NCBI GenBank assembly: GCA_964587815.1
Contig: CAZPMH010000001.1
Coordinates: 190,850 to 254,849 of the forward strand
Direction: 5' to 3'
DNA length: 64,000 nucleotides
DNA from: UBA1672 sp964587815
GTDB lineage: Bacteria > Pseudomonadota > Alphaproteobacteria > Micavibrionales > Micavibrionaceae
Shown: positions 17,937 through 26,551 of the stretch, piece after piece
Position numbering within the stretch: position 1 is the stretch's first letter
Layout of the letters: each line of letters opens with the position of its first letter
Translations under genes and position numbers: made by a program
Notes under the pieces: generated by a model
Database searches by the model: none
What the model was told of the DNA's origin: nothing
Seen by the model: the letters and a program-made list of their open reading frames with translations, nothing else

Positions 17937-18815
17937 ATGTCGATCATACCATTTGACGAGCGGGACGGAACAATCTGGATTAACGGTGAGATGATGCCGT
18001 GGAAAGATGCGAAGATTCACGTGCTCAGCCATGGTTTGCATTATGCCAGCTCTGTCTTTGAGGGTGAGCGCATGTATAACGGCACGATTTTTAAAAGCCG
18101 TGAGCATTCGGAGCGGTTTCATAAATCGGCTGAATTGATCGGCATGAACCCTATCCCCTATTCTATTGATGAACTGGAAGAAATTAAGTATGCGGTGTGT
18201 AAGGAAAATAATCTGACCGATGCGTATGTGCGCCCTGTTGCTTGGCGCGGGGGTGAGCAGATGGGCGTGTCGGCTAAGGCCACCAAGACGCATGTTGCCG
18301 TGGCGGCCTGGCATTGGGGCACATATTTCGGTGAAGAAAAACGCGATAAAGGGATAAGCCTGAAAACAGCGGATTGGCGTCGCCCTGCCCCGAACACCGC
18401 ACCGACCAGCAGTAAAGCCGCGGGGCTTTATATGATTTGCACCATGTCAAAACATGCGGTTGAGGATGAGGGGTTTGATGATGCGTTGATGCTTGATTAT
18501 CGCGGCTATATCGCCGAGGCCTCTGCGGCGAATTTCTTCGCGGTGCATAACGGCACTCTGATCACGCCGACGCCTGATTGTTTTCTGAACGGCATTACGC
18601 GCCTCACTGTGATTGATTTGGCGAGGGAGATGGGCATTCCGTTTGAAGAGCGCCATATCAAGCCTGAGGAGCTGTCTGAATTTGACGAGATTTTTGTCAC
18701 TGGTACGGCCGCGGAAGTGACCGCCGTTGGGCAAATTGACGACCATCACTACACCGTCGGGCCGATCACGAAGAAACTGCGCAGTGCTTATGAGGAATTG
18801 GTTAGGGGTGGCTAA
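17937..18815 (+). CDS. ilvE: Branched-chain amino acid aminotransferase
   Basis: PLP-dependent fold-type IV transaminase that interconverts leucine, isoleucine and valine with their keto acids. The 292-residue protein has the PLP lysine K160 in APTSSKAAGLY, an N-terminal SHGLHYASSVFEGER, and the C-terminal EIFVTGTAAEVTAVG. These match alphaproteobacterial IlvE rather than D-amino acid transaminase. Single gene, divergent from the OmpR-type operon and convergent with the ligase gene (six bases between stops). Confidence 0.93.
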   Translation: MSIIPFDERDGTIWINGEMMPWKDAKIHVLSHGLHYASSVFEGERMYNGTIFKSREHSERFHKSAELIGMNPIPYSIDELEEIKYAVCKENNLTDAYVRPVAWRGGEQMGVSAKATKTHVAVAAWHWGTYFGEEKRDKGISLKTADWRRPAPNTAPTSSKAAGLYMICTMSKHAVEDEGFDDALMLDYRGYIAEASAANFFAVHNGTLITPTPDCFLNGITRLTVIDLAREMGIPFEERHIKPEELSEFDEIFVTGTAAEVTAVGQIDDHHYTVGPITKKLRSAYEELVRGG

Positions 18816-18821
18816 ATCTTA

Positions 18822-20099
18822 TTATCCTGTTTTTAGCTTTTGTTCTTTACTGCTCTGCTCATAGGCAATCAGTTGTATAATAGGTATCCAGAATATAAAC
18901 CAGCTGCTGTTTAAGGAGTAGTAGTGACCGCCTGTATCGACTGTACCGAATACCAAACCGAACATAAATATGATAAGCGGGCTGTATTCTTTTGTACGTT
19001 TCACGTAGCTTCCTAGCCCGATAACAACGCACACGCATAAGATTAGGAGCAGGGCTAATCCTAAGATTCCCGTATGGACCATCGCAGAGAGATAGATGTT
19101 ATGCGTATGACCCTGAACAGTTGTTCTACCGCCATTCAAGGTTAATTCGTACAAAAATCGTGTCCCCGCTCCATGTCCCAAGATTGGCGCTTGTGTAAAT
19201 TGTTCGTACGCCATGCGCCACAGATCCAAACGCCCTGTTGATCCGCGCTCTATCATGTATGAAATTATGTGGGGGAACATTAGTGATAGTATACACGCCG
19301 CACTGCCTAAAATGGCCGCCGATGCGTACACGTACTTCATAGATTTGCGATTATTCAACCCATAAAATAAAGATATTGCGCCTAGTGTCACAGCAAAAGC
19401 CAGAAAAGCTCCTCGGGAGAGTGTGAGGAAAAATACAGATGCTGATATTAAAATACAAGCCGCTCTAACATATTTGCTTTGCAGTATTGGGAAAAATTGC
19501 GCTTTTAAAAAAAGTATATTCAAAACAGCTATCCCATAAAAGAGGCCAGCCATATTTGAATTTTCGGCCCGACCAAACGCTTCTAAACGCCATGCCCTTT
19601 GTTCCAAAATGTAAGAATTTATAATATCGTTCGCATTTAAGGCGAGCAAAATAGTACCCGTTACTGTCGCAGTTAGGATATAGACTTCGTTGAGAAACGA
19701 CACTGTTTGTTGTTTACGTTTAAAGTACGGAATAAGAATTGCAAAGAATAAGGTTAAGAACAGGGTTGGTTTTGTTTTTTGCCATAGCCGCTCATAATCT
19801 TCTATATTTGACCATAATAGAGACATTAAATTTAAAGCTAAGAAAAGTAACGCAAGTATGAGTACGTTGTTTTTTATATGCCATATTTTTACATGTTGAG
19901 TACTGGTTTTGAGATAGATCACACCTGCTACGAACAGGGCGTATAGCAATATTCTATGTGGGGATGTTGTTAGAATCAAAAATCCCGCCACAATCAATGC
20001 GAGTAGAATAAGCACTACCCGCTCAACTTTGCGCAGATTTCTTAAAAATTGTTTTCCCTCAGACGAGATTAGGCTTTCAATATTTATGTACGAAGACAT
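18822..20099 (-). CDS. O-antigen ligase/polymerase-family membrane protein (Wzy_C)
   Basis: A 425-residue polytopic protein with about eleven or twelve membrane segments. The periplasmic loop contains the Wzy_C-type region: GRLDLWRMAYEQF, ILGHGAGTRFL and GHTHNIYLSAMVHTGILG with the histidine expected of ligases and polymerases. Such proteins transfer or polymerise lipid-linked glycans (WaaL, Wzy) or glycosylate pilin (PglL); no surface-polysaccharide genes surround it, so the substrate is open. The DNA is visibly more AT-rich than the flanking ilvE and ychF, as often for such genes. The 162 bases upstream hold no gene. Confidence 0.85.
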   Translation of the reverse strand: MSSYINIESLISSEGKQFLRNLRKVERVVLILLALIVAGFLILTTSPHRILLYALFVAGVIYLKTSTQHVKIWHIKNNVLILALLFLALNLMSLLWSNIEDYERLWQKTKPTLFLTLFFAILIPYFKRKQQTVSFLNEVYILTATVTGTILLALNANDIINSYILEQRAWRLEAFGRAENSNMAGLFYGIAVLNILFLKAQFFPILQSKYVRAACILISASVFFLTLSRGAFLAFAVTLGAISLFYGLNNRKSMKYVYASAAILGSAACILSLMFPHIISYMIERGSTGRLDLWRMAYEQFTQAPILGHGAGTRFLYELTLNGGRTTVQGHTHNIYLSAMVHTGILGLALLLILCVCVVIGLGSYVKRTKEYSPLIIFMFGLVFGTVDTGGHYYSLNSSWFIFWIPIIQLIAYEQSSKEQKLKTG

Positions 20100-20261
20100 C
20101 TTTTATCCATGTGTCATGTGCTTGCTGCTTTATCCCATGTAATCTTAGCCGTGTGGTTTTAATAAGCTGTGTTTTGAGATCTTTGGCATTAAGAATACAT
20201 TTCTATCTTTGAGGCTGTTTATATTTTGTTTTACCTTAAGATTTTTTTCAAATTTATCTCG

Positions 20262-21365
20262 CTAAACATTAAACCTGAACAAAATGATGTCGCCGTCTTT
20301 TACGGTGTAATCTTTGCCTTCCTGGCGCATTTTTCCCGTGTCTTTTGCGCCCTGTTCGCCGCCGTTGGCGATGTAGTCGTCATAGGCGATGGTTTCGGCC
20401 CTGATGAATCCTTTTTCGAAATCGGTGTGAATGACGCCTGCGGCTTGCGGGGCCTTTGCGCCGATGGGGATTGTCCAGGCGCGGGTCTCTTTCGGCCCCG
20501 CGGTGAAGTAGGTTTGCAAGTTCAACAATCCAAAACCTGCGCGGATGATGCGGTTTAAGCCCGGCTCTTCCAGCCCCATGGTTTCGAGAAATTCGTCGCG
20601 CTCTTCCTTTGTATCAAGTTGTGCGATTTCGGATTCGATGGAAGCGCAGATGATAACCATTTCCGCGCCTTGATCTTTCACCATCGCCTCGACCTTCTTC
20701 GTCAATTCGTTGCCATCTGCCGCGTCGTTTTCGGTGACGTTGCAAACATAGAGCATCGGTTTTGCGGTGATGAGTTGTGCGATTTTAAGCCAACGCTCTT
20801 CGTCTTCATCAGTCGGCTCAATTGTGCGGGCGGCGATGCCCTCATCGAGCGCGGCTTTTATTTTTTCCAGAAATGCGCTTTGTGCGACAATTTCCTTATC
20901 GCCTGAACGGGCTTTCTTCTGAAGGTTTTCAATCTGTTTTCCGAGGCTTTCCAGATCAGCCAGCATCAGTTCGGTTTCAATCGTCTCCGCGTCACGGATC
21001 GGGTCGACAGAACCCTCCACATGGTGGATGTCGTCATCTTCGAAACAGCGCAGAACGTGGATGATTGCATCGGTATCGCGAATGTTGGAGAGGAATTGGT
21101 TGCCGAGCCCTTCCCCTTGGGATGCCCCCTTAACCAGCCCCGCGATATCAACAAATTCCAATTGTGCAGGCAGAATTTGCGCCGAACCTGCGATGGATGC
21201 GATTTTATCGAGGCGCGCGTCAGGCATAGCGACGCGGCCGACATTCGGCTCAATCGTACAAAACGGGAAATTGGCGGCTTGCGCGGCGGCGGTCGCGGTT
21301 AGTGCGTTGAACAATGTTGATTTACCTACATTCGGCAGGCCGACGATTCCGCAATTAAATCCCAT
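20262..21365 (-). CDS. ychF: Redox-regulated ATPase YchF (Obg-like)
   Basis: Universally conserved P-loop protein of the Obg family that prefers ATP and binds ribosomes. At 367 residues it has the family length. Motifs: Walker A GLPNVGKST at about residues 8-16, switch region DIAGLVKGASQGEGLGNQF, an inserted helical coiled domain (about 120-200) and a C-terminal TGS domain ending in YTVKDGDIILFRF. It is the last gene of rplY-pth-ychF; its ATG lies 12 bases after the pth stop with AAGGA upstream. Confidence 0.95.
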   Translation of the reverse strand: MGFNCGIVGLPNVGKSTLFNALTATAAAQAANFPFCTIEPNVGRVAMPDARLDKIASIAGSAQILPAQLEFVDIAGLVKGASQGEGLGNQFLSNIRDTDAIIHVLRCFEDDDIHHVEGSVDPIRDAETIETELMLADLESLGKQIENLQKKARSGDKEIVAQSAFLEKIKAALDEGIAARTIEPTDEDEERWLKIAQLITAKPMLYVCNVTENDAADGNELTKKVEAMVKDQGAEMVIICASIESEIAQLDTKEERDEFLETMGLEEPGLNRIIRAGFGLLNLQTYFTAGPKETRAWTIPIGAKAPQAAGVIHTDFEKGFIRAETIAYDDYIANGGEQGAKDTGKMRQEGKDYTVKDGDIILFRFNV

Positions 21366-21377
21366 GGTTTGAATTCC

Positions 21378-21956
21378 TTATACTGGTTTAAATGAGTTTA
21401 TATCTTTCGTAACGCTTTGTGCGCCGTTTTCAATGATTTTTCCGTAGATATCAGTGGTGAAATCAATCACCTGCTCCAGCCAGTTTTGTTCGGCTTTTGC
21501 GAAATCACTGAGTACGTAGTTGGATACTAAATGTTTTTCGCCCGGGTGGCCGATTCCCATGCGAATGCGCCAGAAATCAGGTGTGGATAGGTGCGCTTGA
21601 ATTGATTTGAGGCCGTTGTGACCCGCGTTACCGCCACCTTTTTTGATGCGGAGCTTACCTGCTTTCAGGTCTAGCTCATCGTGCAAAACAACGATGTTTT
21701 CGGGTGAAATTTTGTAAAACCTTGCAACCGCGCCGACTGATTGACCGCTTTCATTCATATAGGTTTGCGGCTTCATCAAAATAACTTTTGTGCCGTCGAT
21801 GTTTTTTTCCGTGATCTCAGCCTTAAATTTTGAGGTTTTGAACGGCGGAAAATTATATGCACCATCGGCCATCGCCTCCACTGCCATGAATCCGATATTG
21901 TGGCGATTCTTCTCATATTTCGCGCCGGGGTTACCGAGACCGACAAAAAGCCACAT
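21378..21956 (-). CDS. pth: Peptidyl-tRNA hydrolase
   Basis: Recycles peptidyl-tRNA released from stalled ribosomes. The 192-residue product starts with WLFVGLGNPGAKYEKNRHNIGF, containing the catalytic histidine (H19) and the invariant GLGNPG; KPQTYMNESGQSV and the LDLKAGKLRIKKGGGNAGHNGLKSI block complete the family signature. ATG 21956 is chosen because AGGAAGG lies seven bases upstream and the protein begins exactly where the family does. The open frame extends 107 codons further upstream into rplY, but that part (rich in basic and repeated residues) is a shadow of the rplY reading frame. Confidence 0.95.
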   Translation of the reverse strand: MWLFVGLGNPGAKYEKNRHNIGFMAVEAMADGAYNFPPFKTSKFKAEITEKNIDGTKVILMKPQTYMNESGQSVGAVARFYKISPENIVVLHDELDLKAGKLRIKKGGGNAGHNGLKSIQAHLSTPDFWRIRMGIGHPGEKHLVSNYVLSDFAKAEQNWLEQVIDFTTDIYGKIIENGAQSVTKDINSFKPV

Positions 21957-21998
21957 GGCTTTGCCTTCCTGTTCTTGAATTTCTTTTTCATACGATAA

Positions 21999-22023
21999 AG
22001 AGCCTTTATCAGATAAAGGCTCT
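21999..22023 (-). terminator. Intergenic hairpin between rplY and pth
   Basis: A perfect 10-bp stem (AGAGCCTTTA / TAAAGGCTCT) with a 5-base loop lies between rplY and pth. On the minus strand only three T residues follow directly, so it is a weak terminator, attenuator or mRNA-stabilising/processing structure that could lower pth-ychF expression relative to rplY. Confidence 0.6.
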
Positions 22024-22077
22024 TCCGTGAATTTTGATAATAGCGTTTGAAGCCAGCTTTTCATAATCGAGAGAGGC

Positions 22078-22764
22078 TTACTCTTCTTTTTCGGCTTCTT
22101 CGCCTTCACCGTCTTCTGCAGCTGCGGCTTCTTCATCACTGATGATGCCATCGCCTGCTTCTGCAGCGGCAGCTTCTTCTGCCTCTTCCTGCTCTGCTGT
22201 CTTCGGCGGAACAAGTGTTGCGATTGTGAAATCACGGTCGCTAATGACCGGAACCGCACCATCAGGCAATGTCGCATCGCTAACTTTAACGGCGTCGCCG
22301 TGCTCTTTGCCTTCGATATTCACTTCGATAAAGTCAGGGATGTTTGTCGCGCGGCATGTTAATTCGATTGTAAAACGAACAACGTTCAATGTGCCTTTTT
22401 GCTCAAGGCTCGGGCATTTGTCTTCATTGATGAACTGAACAGGAACGTCAACCGCAAGGCGCGTTTTGTCCGTCACGCGAAGAAAGTCAACATGTTCCAC
22501 AACGTCTGTTACCGGGTGCAGTTGAACATCACGCGCAAGAACTAAGTGCTCTTTACCTGCAACGTCTAGGCTACAAAGTGTTGTAAACAGCTGTCCGCGG
22601 TTATATTCAACATTGATTTCATTTTCGTTGAGCGTGATTTTCACAGGCTCTTTTTTGTCACCATAGATCACGGCAGGTGTCTTGCCGGCGCGGCGTAGTG
22701 AACGTGCAATCCCCTTACCGGCGCGCTCTCTTTCTTCCGCTTTTAAAGCATATGTTTTAGCCAT
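22078..22764 (-). CDS. rplY: 50S ribosomal protein L25/general stress protein Ctc
   Basis: 5S rRNA-binding ribosomal protein. The 228-residue form is the long TL5/Ctc type: an L25 domain at about residues 5-95 (LKAEERERAGKGIARSLRRAGKTPAVIYG, later HPVTDVVEHVDFLRV) followed by the TL5 beta-barrel domain (to about 190) and an alanine/glutamate-rich acidic tail. The start has AAGGAAAACGAAA before ATG. First gene of rplY-pth-ychF; a conserved alphaproteobacterial arrangement normally has prs just upstream, here displaced by a small opposite-strand gene. Confidence 0.95.
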   Translation of the reverse strand: MAKTYALKAEERERAGKGIARSLRRAGKTPAVIYGDKKEPVKITLNENEINVEYNRGQLFTTLCSLDVAGKEHLVLARDVQLHPVTDVVEHVDFLRVTDKTRLAVDVPVQFINEDKCPSLEQKGTLNVVRFTIELTCRATNIPDFIEVNIEGKEHGDAVKVSDATLPDGAVPVISDRDFTIATLVPPKTAEQEEAEEAAAAEAGDGIISDEEAAAAEDGEGEEAEKEE

Positions 22765-22788
22765 TTTCGTTTTCCTTATACATGTTGT

Positions 22789-22812
22789 GGCTCACCTCCA
22801 GGGGTGTGAACC
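22789..22812 (-). promoter_or_regulatory. Leader hairpin before rplY
   Basis: On the minus strand GGTTCACACC and GGTGAGCC pair (one wobble, one bulged A) around a seven-base loop, 24 bases before the rplY start. It could be an RNA control element of this ribosomal protein gene, but chance pairing is not excluded. Confidence 0.35.
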
Positions 22813-22989
22813 GTTAAGATGTTGCAAAAAAGCAAATTTTAAGGGGCTTTGCAAGAAAAAAGAGTGGTTTTGCTTTGTTTATAATAAAAGCATGCTGATA
22901 AATTTTTGTTTGGCTTTGAAATGTATTCTTTAAAACAGCCCGATACTAGCATAAGGTTTAAATTATACTTGTTTTTAAAAGGTTATTTT

Positions 22990-23391
22990 ATGAGATATTT
23001 ATTTCGCAGTCTTTATTTTCTTCCTTTGTTTTTTATAACGTCAGCGCACGCTTCGCAGCCGATTTCTGAGAGCATGGTTGAGTGTTCCGTTATTTATGAA
23101 ATTTTTTCAAATACAGCGGAACAAAAAGGCAAACCGCAAGAACAGATCCAGCAAATGCGTCAAGCATCAGAGGACTTTCTTGCGGCCTCTTACCCGCAGG
23201 CGAGTAAAGAGGGGCAAAAAGATTCCAAAGCTTATATCTCCAAGACGTTTGACGAAAAGATGGAGACTTGGGAGACGAAGGTTTACGGTAATTCAACCGC
23301 CGAACTTGTGTTAGATTTGCCCGAAATGTTGGATTGGGCAAAATATTGCGGAAAAATGGGCAAGAGTTACGGCGTTTTGGGTAAGGACTAG
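22990..23391 (+). CDS. Small exported protein of unknown function
   Basis: I do not recognise the family. The product (133 residues from ATG 22990) has a signal peptide ending near SAHAS and a mature part of about 110 residues that is helical, with two cysteines (in VECSV and KYCGKM) that could form a disulfide. I chose ATG 22990 because AAAAGG lies nine bases upstream and a normal signal peptide results; the open frame extends 28 codons further up. It sits on the plus strand between prs and rplY, two minus-strand genes usually adjacent, and is convergent with prs (five bases apart). Confidence 0.78.
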   Translation: MRYLFRSLYFLPLFFITSAHASQPISESMVECSVIYEIFSNTAEQKGKPQEQIQQMRQASEDFLAASYPQASKEGQKDSKAYISKTFDEKMETWETKVYGNSTAELVLDLPEMLDWAKYCGKMGKSYGVLGKD

Positions 23392-23396
23392 TCGCT

Positions 23397-24332
23397 CTAT
23401 TTGAACAATTCGGAAATAGATTGCTCTTTATAGATGCGTTTTGTTGCTTCACCAATGAGCGGCGCAATGCTGATTTGTTCAATATTGTGCGCCTGCTTCA
23501 TTTCTTCGGTGGCGGTGATGCTGTCTGTAATAACAAGGTTTTTCAACGGTGATGCTGTTACACGATCAACAGCTGCACCGGAGAGAACGCCGTGTACAAC
23601 ATAAGCATGAACCTCTTTCGCACCTTTATCGATGAGTGCGCCAGCGGCATTGCATAATGTGCCGCCGGAATCGACGATATCGTCGACCAGGATACAGATT
23701 TTGTTTTTAACTTCTCCAATCACGTTCATCACTTCGGATTCGCCTGCCTTTTCGCGGCGTTTATCAATGATGGCCAGATCTGCCCCGATACGTTTGGCCA
23801 AGTGGCGAGCACGCACAACGCCGCCAACGTCGGGGGAAACAACACACACCTCACCCTCACCGAAGCGTTCTTGGATATGGCTCATAAAGACGGGGCCTGC
23901 GCTCAAATTATCAACAGGGATATCAAAAAACCCCTGAATTTGGCCTGCATGTAATTCTAGTGTAAGGACGCGATCAGCGCCTGCAGCAGTAATTAGATTG
24001 GCGACCAGCTTTGCTGATATCGGTGTGCGGCCGCCTGTTTTACGATCCTGCCTTGCATATCCGAAATATGGGATAACGGCGGTGATACGCTTGGCTGAGC
24101 CGCGGCGTAAGGCGTCAATTGCGATCAGCAATTCCATTAAATGGTCATTTGCGGGATAGGATGTTGATTGAATGAAAAAGGCGTCTGTTCCGCGGACATT
24201 CTCCATCACTTCAACGAAAATCTCCATGTCGGAAAATCGTTTGATGCTACATTGTGTCAAAGGGGTATCGAGATAGGACGAGATATTTTCAGACAATACA
24301 CGGTTAGAATTGCCGGAAATTAATTTCATCAT
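23397..24332 (-). CDS. prs: Ribose-phosphate pyrophosphokinase
   Basis: Makes phosphoribosyl pyrophosphate from ribose-5-phosphate and ATP. The 311-residue protein has the class I PRPP synthase motifs: FSDMEIFVEVMENVRG, the ATP-site flexible loop IPYFGYARQDRK, the divalent-metal region VVSPDVGGVVRARHLA and the PRPP-binding loop CILVDDIVDSGGTL. It is preceded by a plausible promoter and probably monocistronic. Confidence 0.96.
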   Translation of the reverse strand: MMKLISGNSNRVLSENISSYLDTPLTQCSIKRFSDMEIFVEVMENVRGTDAFFIQSTSYPANDHLMELLIAIDALRRGSAKRITAVIPYFGYARQDRKTGGRTPISAKLVANLITAAGADRVLTLELHAGQIQGFFDIPVDNLSAGPVFMSHIQERFGEGEVCVVSPDVGGVVRARHLAKRIGADLAIIDKRREKAGESEVMNVIGEVKNKICILVDDIVDSGGTLCNAAGALIDKGAKEVHAYVVHGVLSGAAVDRVTASPLKNLVITDSITATEEMKQAHNIEQISIAPLIGEATKRIYKEQSISELFK

Positions 24333-24408
24333 TGATTTGACCCTTATTGCTTTTGGTTAAGGCGACAACGGCTTTTGCGCTGCCGATATATTTTCAAACG
24401 GTATTCGC

Positions 24409-24436
24409 ACTATAGGAAAGCGTTGAAATAAATCAA
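24409..24436 (-). promoter_or_regulatory. Putative sigma70-type promoter of prs
   Basis: On the minus strand TTGATT and TATAGT are separated by 16 bases, ending about 77 bases before the prs start. The 134-base gap between prs and the upstream gene contains no open frame. Confidence 0.5.
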
Positions 24437-24466
24437 GTATTTTGGTGTGGAAAATTTATTTGGCTT

Positions 24467-24688
24467 CTACTTAAACTCTTCAGGCTTTAGGTCCGGATAC
24501 TTTTCATGTATTGGGTTCAAAACTTCAAATAAAATTTCCCCCAATACTTTCGATACTGCTTTTTTGTAAGCAACGAAATCTTCTTCTGAAGCTCTCTTTT
24601 GAACGAAATCAATACTGTTGTCTATTTCTTTACCGCATTTCAACATGCAGTTATGAACATATTCTGCGACATTTCTATTCTTTATCAT
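24467..24688 (-). CDS. Small conserved hypothetical protein (73 residues)
   Basis: A 73-residue, helical, cytoplasmic protein with two cysteines in the N-terminal helix (MLKCG region) and the C-terminal signature NPIHEKYPDLKPEEFK. I recall similar short proteins in other proteobacteria with the same end motif but no function. Its ATG shares an A with the pgeF stop (TAATG) and has a strong AGGGGAAG ribosome binding site, so it is the last gene of lgt-midA-pgeF and is almost certainly translated. Confidence 0.8.
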   Translation of the reverse strand: MIKNRNVAEYVHNCMLKCGKEIDNSIDFVQKRASEEDFVAYKKAVSKVLGEILFEVLNPIHEKYPDLKPEEFK

Positions 24689-25485
24689 TATACTTCCCCT
24701 TCTATTCCGATCAGTGAAATTTGGCGGCCGTAATCGTCTTCCCCTTTATGGGTCATGCGGCGGTAGCTGTAGAATTCATCTTCGTTGGTGTAGGTATCTT
24801 TATCCATGAGAATAACATGCTTAAGCCCTGCGGCGGCGAGGCGCGCGGCGCAATAGCCTGGAAGATCAAACTGAGCATGGCCTTCGCGGCTGCCTGCGTG
24901 AAAGAACACTTCATTTTGCGGGTTGTCGTCTAATAATCGTTCGATAAATTCTTCTGAGACTTCGTAGCTGTTTTTGGCAAGGCACGGGCCGATGCATGCT
25001 TTTATGTCCGCTTCTTCCGCGCCCAAACGGCAGAGCGCAGAGACAGTGTTTTCCAATATGCCCGCCAGAGCGCCCTTCCAGCCCGCATGCGCCGCGCCGA
25101 CCAAAGGGGCGTTGTCGTTGCCGCGATTTGGCGCATAGAACAGAACAGGCGCGCAGTCCGCGGTAACAACGCTAAGGTAAATGCTCGGTGTGTCGGTGAC
25201 GCTGGCATCGGCCTTGATGCGGTTCATGTTTGGTTCATTGATGTAGAGCACGTCTGCGCTGTGATGTTGGTAGGGGGAGAAGATGCGATCTGAGGATGAC
25301 CCGAACTCTTGAGCGGCACGGCTGAGATTTTCTTGTACTTTTCCAGGATCGTCGTTTGAGCCCTGTCCGCAATTTAGCCCTGCGTATACACCTTCACTCA
25401 CGCCGCCTTTACGCGTGAAAAAGCCGTGCTTAACGGGCGTTTTTGCGCCAATAAAGTTTTCATCCGTGTAATATTTCAGCGTCAT
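24688..25485 (-). CDS. pgeF: Peptidoglycan editing factor PgeF (laccase-domain/YfiH family)
   Basis: Multicopper-oxidase-like fold protein. Members remove mis-incorporated amino acids from peptidoglycan precursors (E. coli PgeF) and some have purine nucleoside phosphorylase or adenosine deaminase activity. The 265-residue protein has the metal-site signatures VTADCAPVLF, GAAHAGWKGALAG and ACIGPCLAKNSYEV, and C-terminal YSYRR. It begins one base after the midA stop, so the genes are coupled. Confidence 0.92.
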   Translation of the reverse strand: MTLKYYTDENFIGAKTPVKHGFFTRKGGVSEGVYAGLNCGQGSNDDPGKVQENLSRAAQEFGSSSDRIFSPYQHHSADVLYINEPNMNRIKADASVTDTPSIYLSVVTADCAPVLFYAPNRGNDNAPLVGAAHAGWKGALAGILENTVSALCRLGAEEADIKACIGPCLAKNSYEVSEEFIERLLDDNPQNEVFFHAGSREGHAQFDLPGYCAARLAAAGLKHVILMDKDTYTNEDEFYSYRRMTHKGEDDYGRQISLIGIEGEV

Positions 25486-25486
25486 A

Positions 25487-26551
25487 TCAGAATCCTGCTG
25501 GTGTTATTGCACCTTTATAAAAGCACAGGGCTTTGAATAAATCACCCATTTCGTTTTTATCGGTGAGGCGGCGATACCCGCCTTGAATTTGTAAAACTTG
25601 TTTCTGCGATTTTGCAGCCTTGGTTAAGGTGTTGCACCTGATTTGTCCGCCGAGCGCGTTTAAAAATTCGGCTTGAGTTATTGTACGCGTTGTTTTTACG
25701 CCTGCGTTTTGCGCAGCTTTGGCCGTGGTTTCGAAATCGACATGCGCGGTGATATCGCTGTCGCCGATATGGCTCAGTAGTTCGCTGTATTCATGGTTTC
25801 TGATGGTCTGTAGCGTGTCGCCGTGGTGGGTTTTGGTATGGCCGTAATCGATAAGTAAGGCCACGCCGCTATTTTGGTTTATTATTTCAGCGCATTTTTT
25901 GACGTATCGCGTACGATCAGGTGCGATTTCGTAGATTTCACCACTAACGGTTTTTTGCGGTAATGCGGCTTGCAATGATTTTGGAGCGAGTTGCCAGCAT
26001 TCTGTGAGTGTATCTCCGCCCTCTTCCAATACTATGTGTTTTTGCATCCACCCGCCTGCTGTGCGCTTGAGTTGTTCGATCGGCAAAGCATCAAGGAATT
26101 CGTTGGCGATGATGATGGTAGGTTTGTCGTTTGGAATGTCTCCGATATGATTGTACCAGTTTGCGTTCGTTCCTTTTAAGGCTTGTTTTTGTTTGGCGAT
26201 CAAGGCCGTGCTGGTTTCAACCAGATGCATGCTAATGGCTTCGTTCGCCTTTTCATTTTTTGAGAGGATGCGTACGATATCGTTCATTAATGTGCCGCGA
26301 CCGGGGCCGCATTCGATCAGCTTTAATTCTGGGCTTCCCATTTGTAGCCAAATATCCAAAACCCATGCGCCGATCAACTCGCCGAAGATTTGCGATATTT
26401 CGGGTGCGGTTGTGAAATCACCTTTTTTCCCAAAAGGGTCTTTGCGCATGTAATAGCCGTGTTCGGGATGGCCGAGCGCGATATTCATAAATTCGCCGAG
26501 CGGCATCGGGCCGTTTTGTTTTATCTGCGCTCGGATGATGTCTTCAAGCAT
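25487..26551 (-). CDS. SAM-dependent methyltransferase, NDUFAF7/MidA family
   Basis: The mitochondrial homologue NDUFAF7 dimethylates an arginine of a complex I subunit (NDUFS2); bacterial members probably act on the equivalent NuoD or on other proteins. The 354-residue protein has IKQNGPMPLGEFMNIAL, the DPFGKKGDFTTAPEISQIFGE signature, the SAM motif I region LKLIECGPGRGTLM and IIANEFLDALPIEQL. It overlaps lgt by eight bases at its start and pgeF follows after one base. lgt-midA-pgeF is a widespread alphaproteobacterial order. Confidence 0.93.
   Translation of the reverse strand: MLEDIIRAQIKQNGPMPLGEFMNIALGHPEHGYYMRKDPFGKKGDFTTAPEISQIFGELIGAWVLDIWLQMGSPELKLIECGPGRGTLMNDIVRILSKNEKANEAISMHLVETSTALIAKQKQALKGTNANWYNHIGDIPNDKPTIIIANEFLDALPIEQLKRTAGGWMQKHIVLEEGGDTLTECWQLAPKSLQAALPQKTVSGEIYEIAPDRTRYVKKCAEIINQNSGVALLIDYGHTKTHHGDTLQTIRNHEYSELLSHIGDSDITAHVDFETTAKAAQNAGVKTTRTITQAEFLNALGGQIRCNTLTKAAKSQKQVLQIQGGYRRLTDKNEMGDLFKALCFYKGAITPAGF

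Noticed and set aside
18811..18836. GCTAAA / TTTAGC stem between the convergent ilvE and ligase genes
   Set aside because: Six pairs with a fifteen-base loop is too weak to call a terminator.
20226..21372. Plus-strand frames opposite ychF
   Set aside because: Antisense to a well-supported gene; no ribosome binding site or domain.
21957..22277. Upstream extension of pth by 107 codons
   Set aside because: It overlaps the C-terminal coding of rplY, gives a basic low-complexity sequence, and the ATG at 21956 has a good ribosome binding site and the normal family start.
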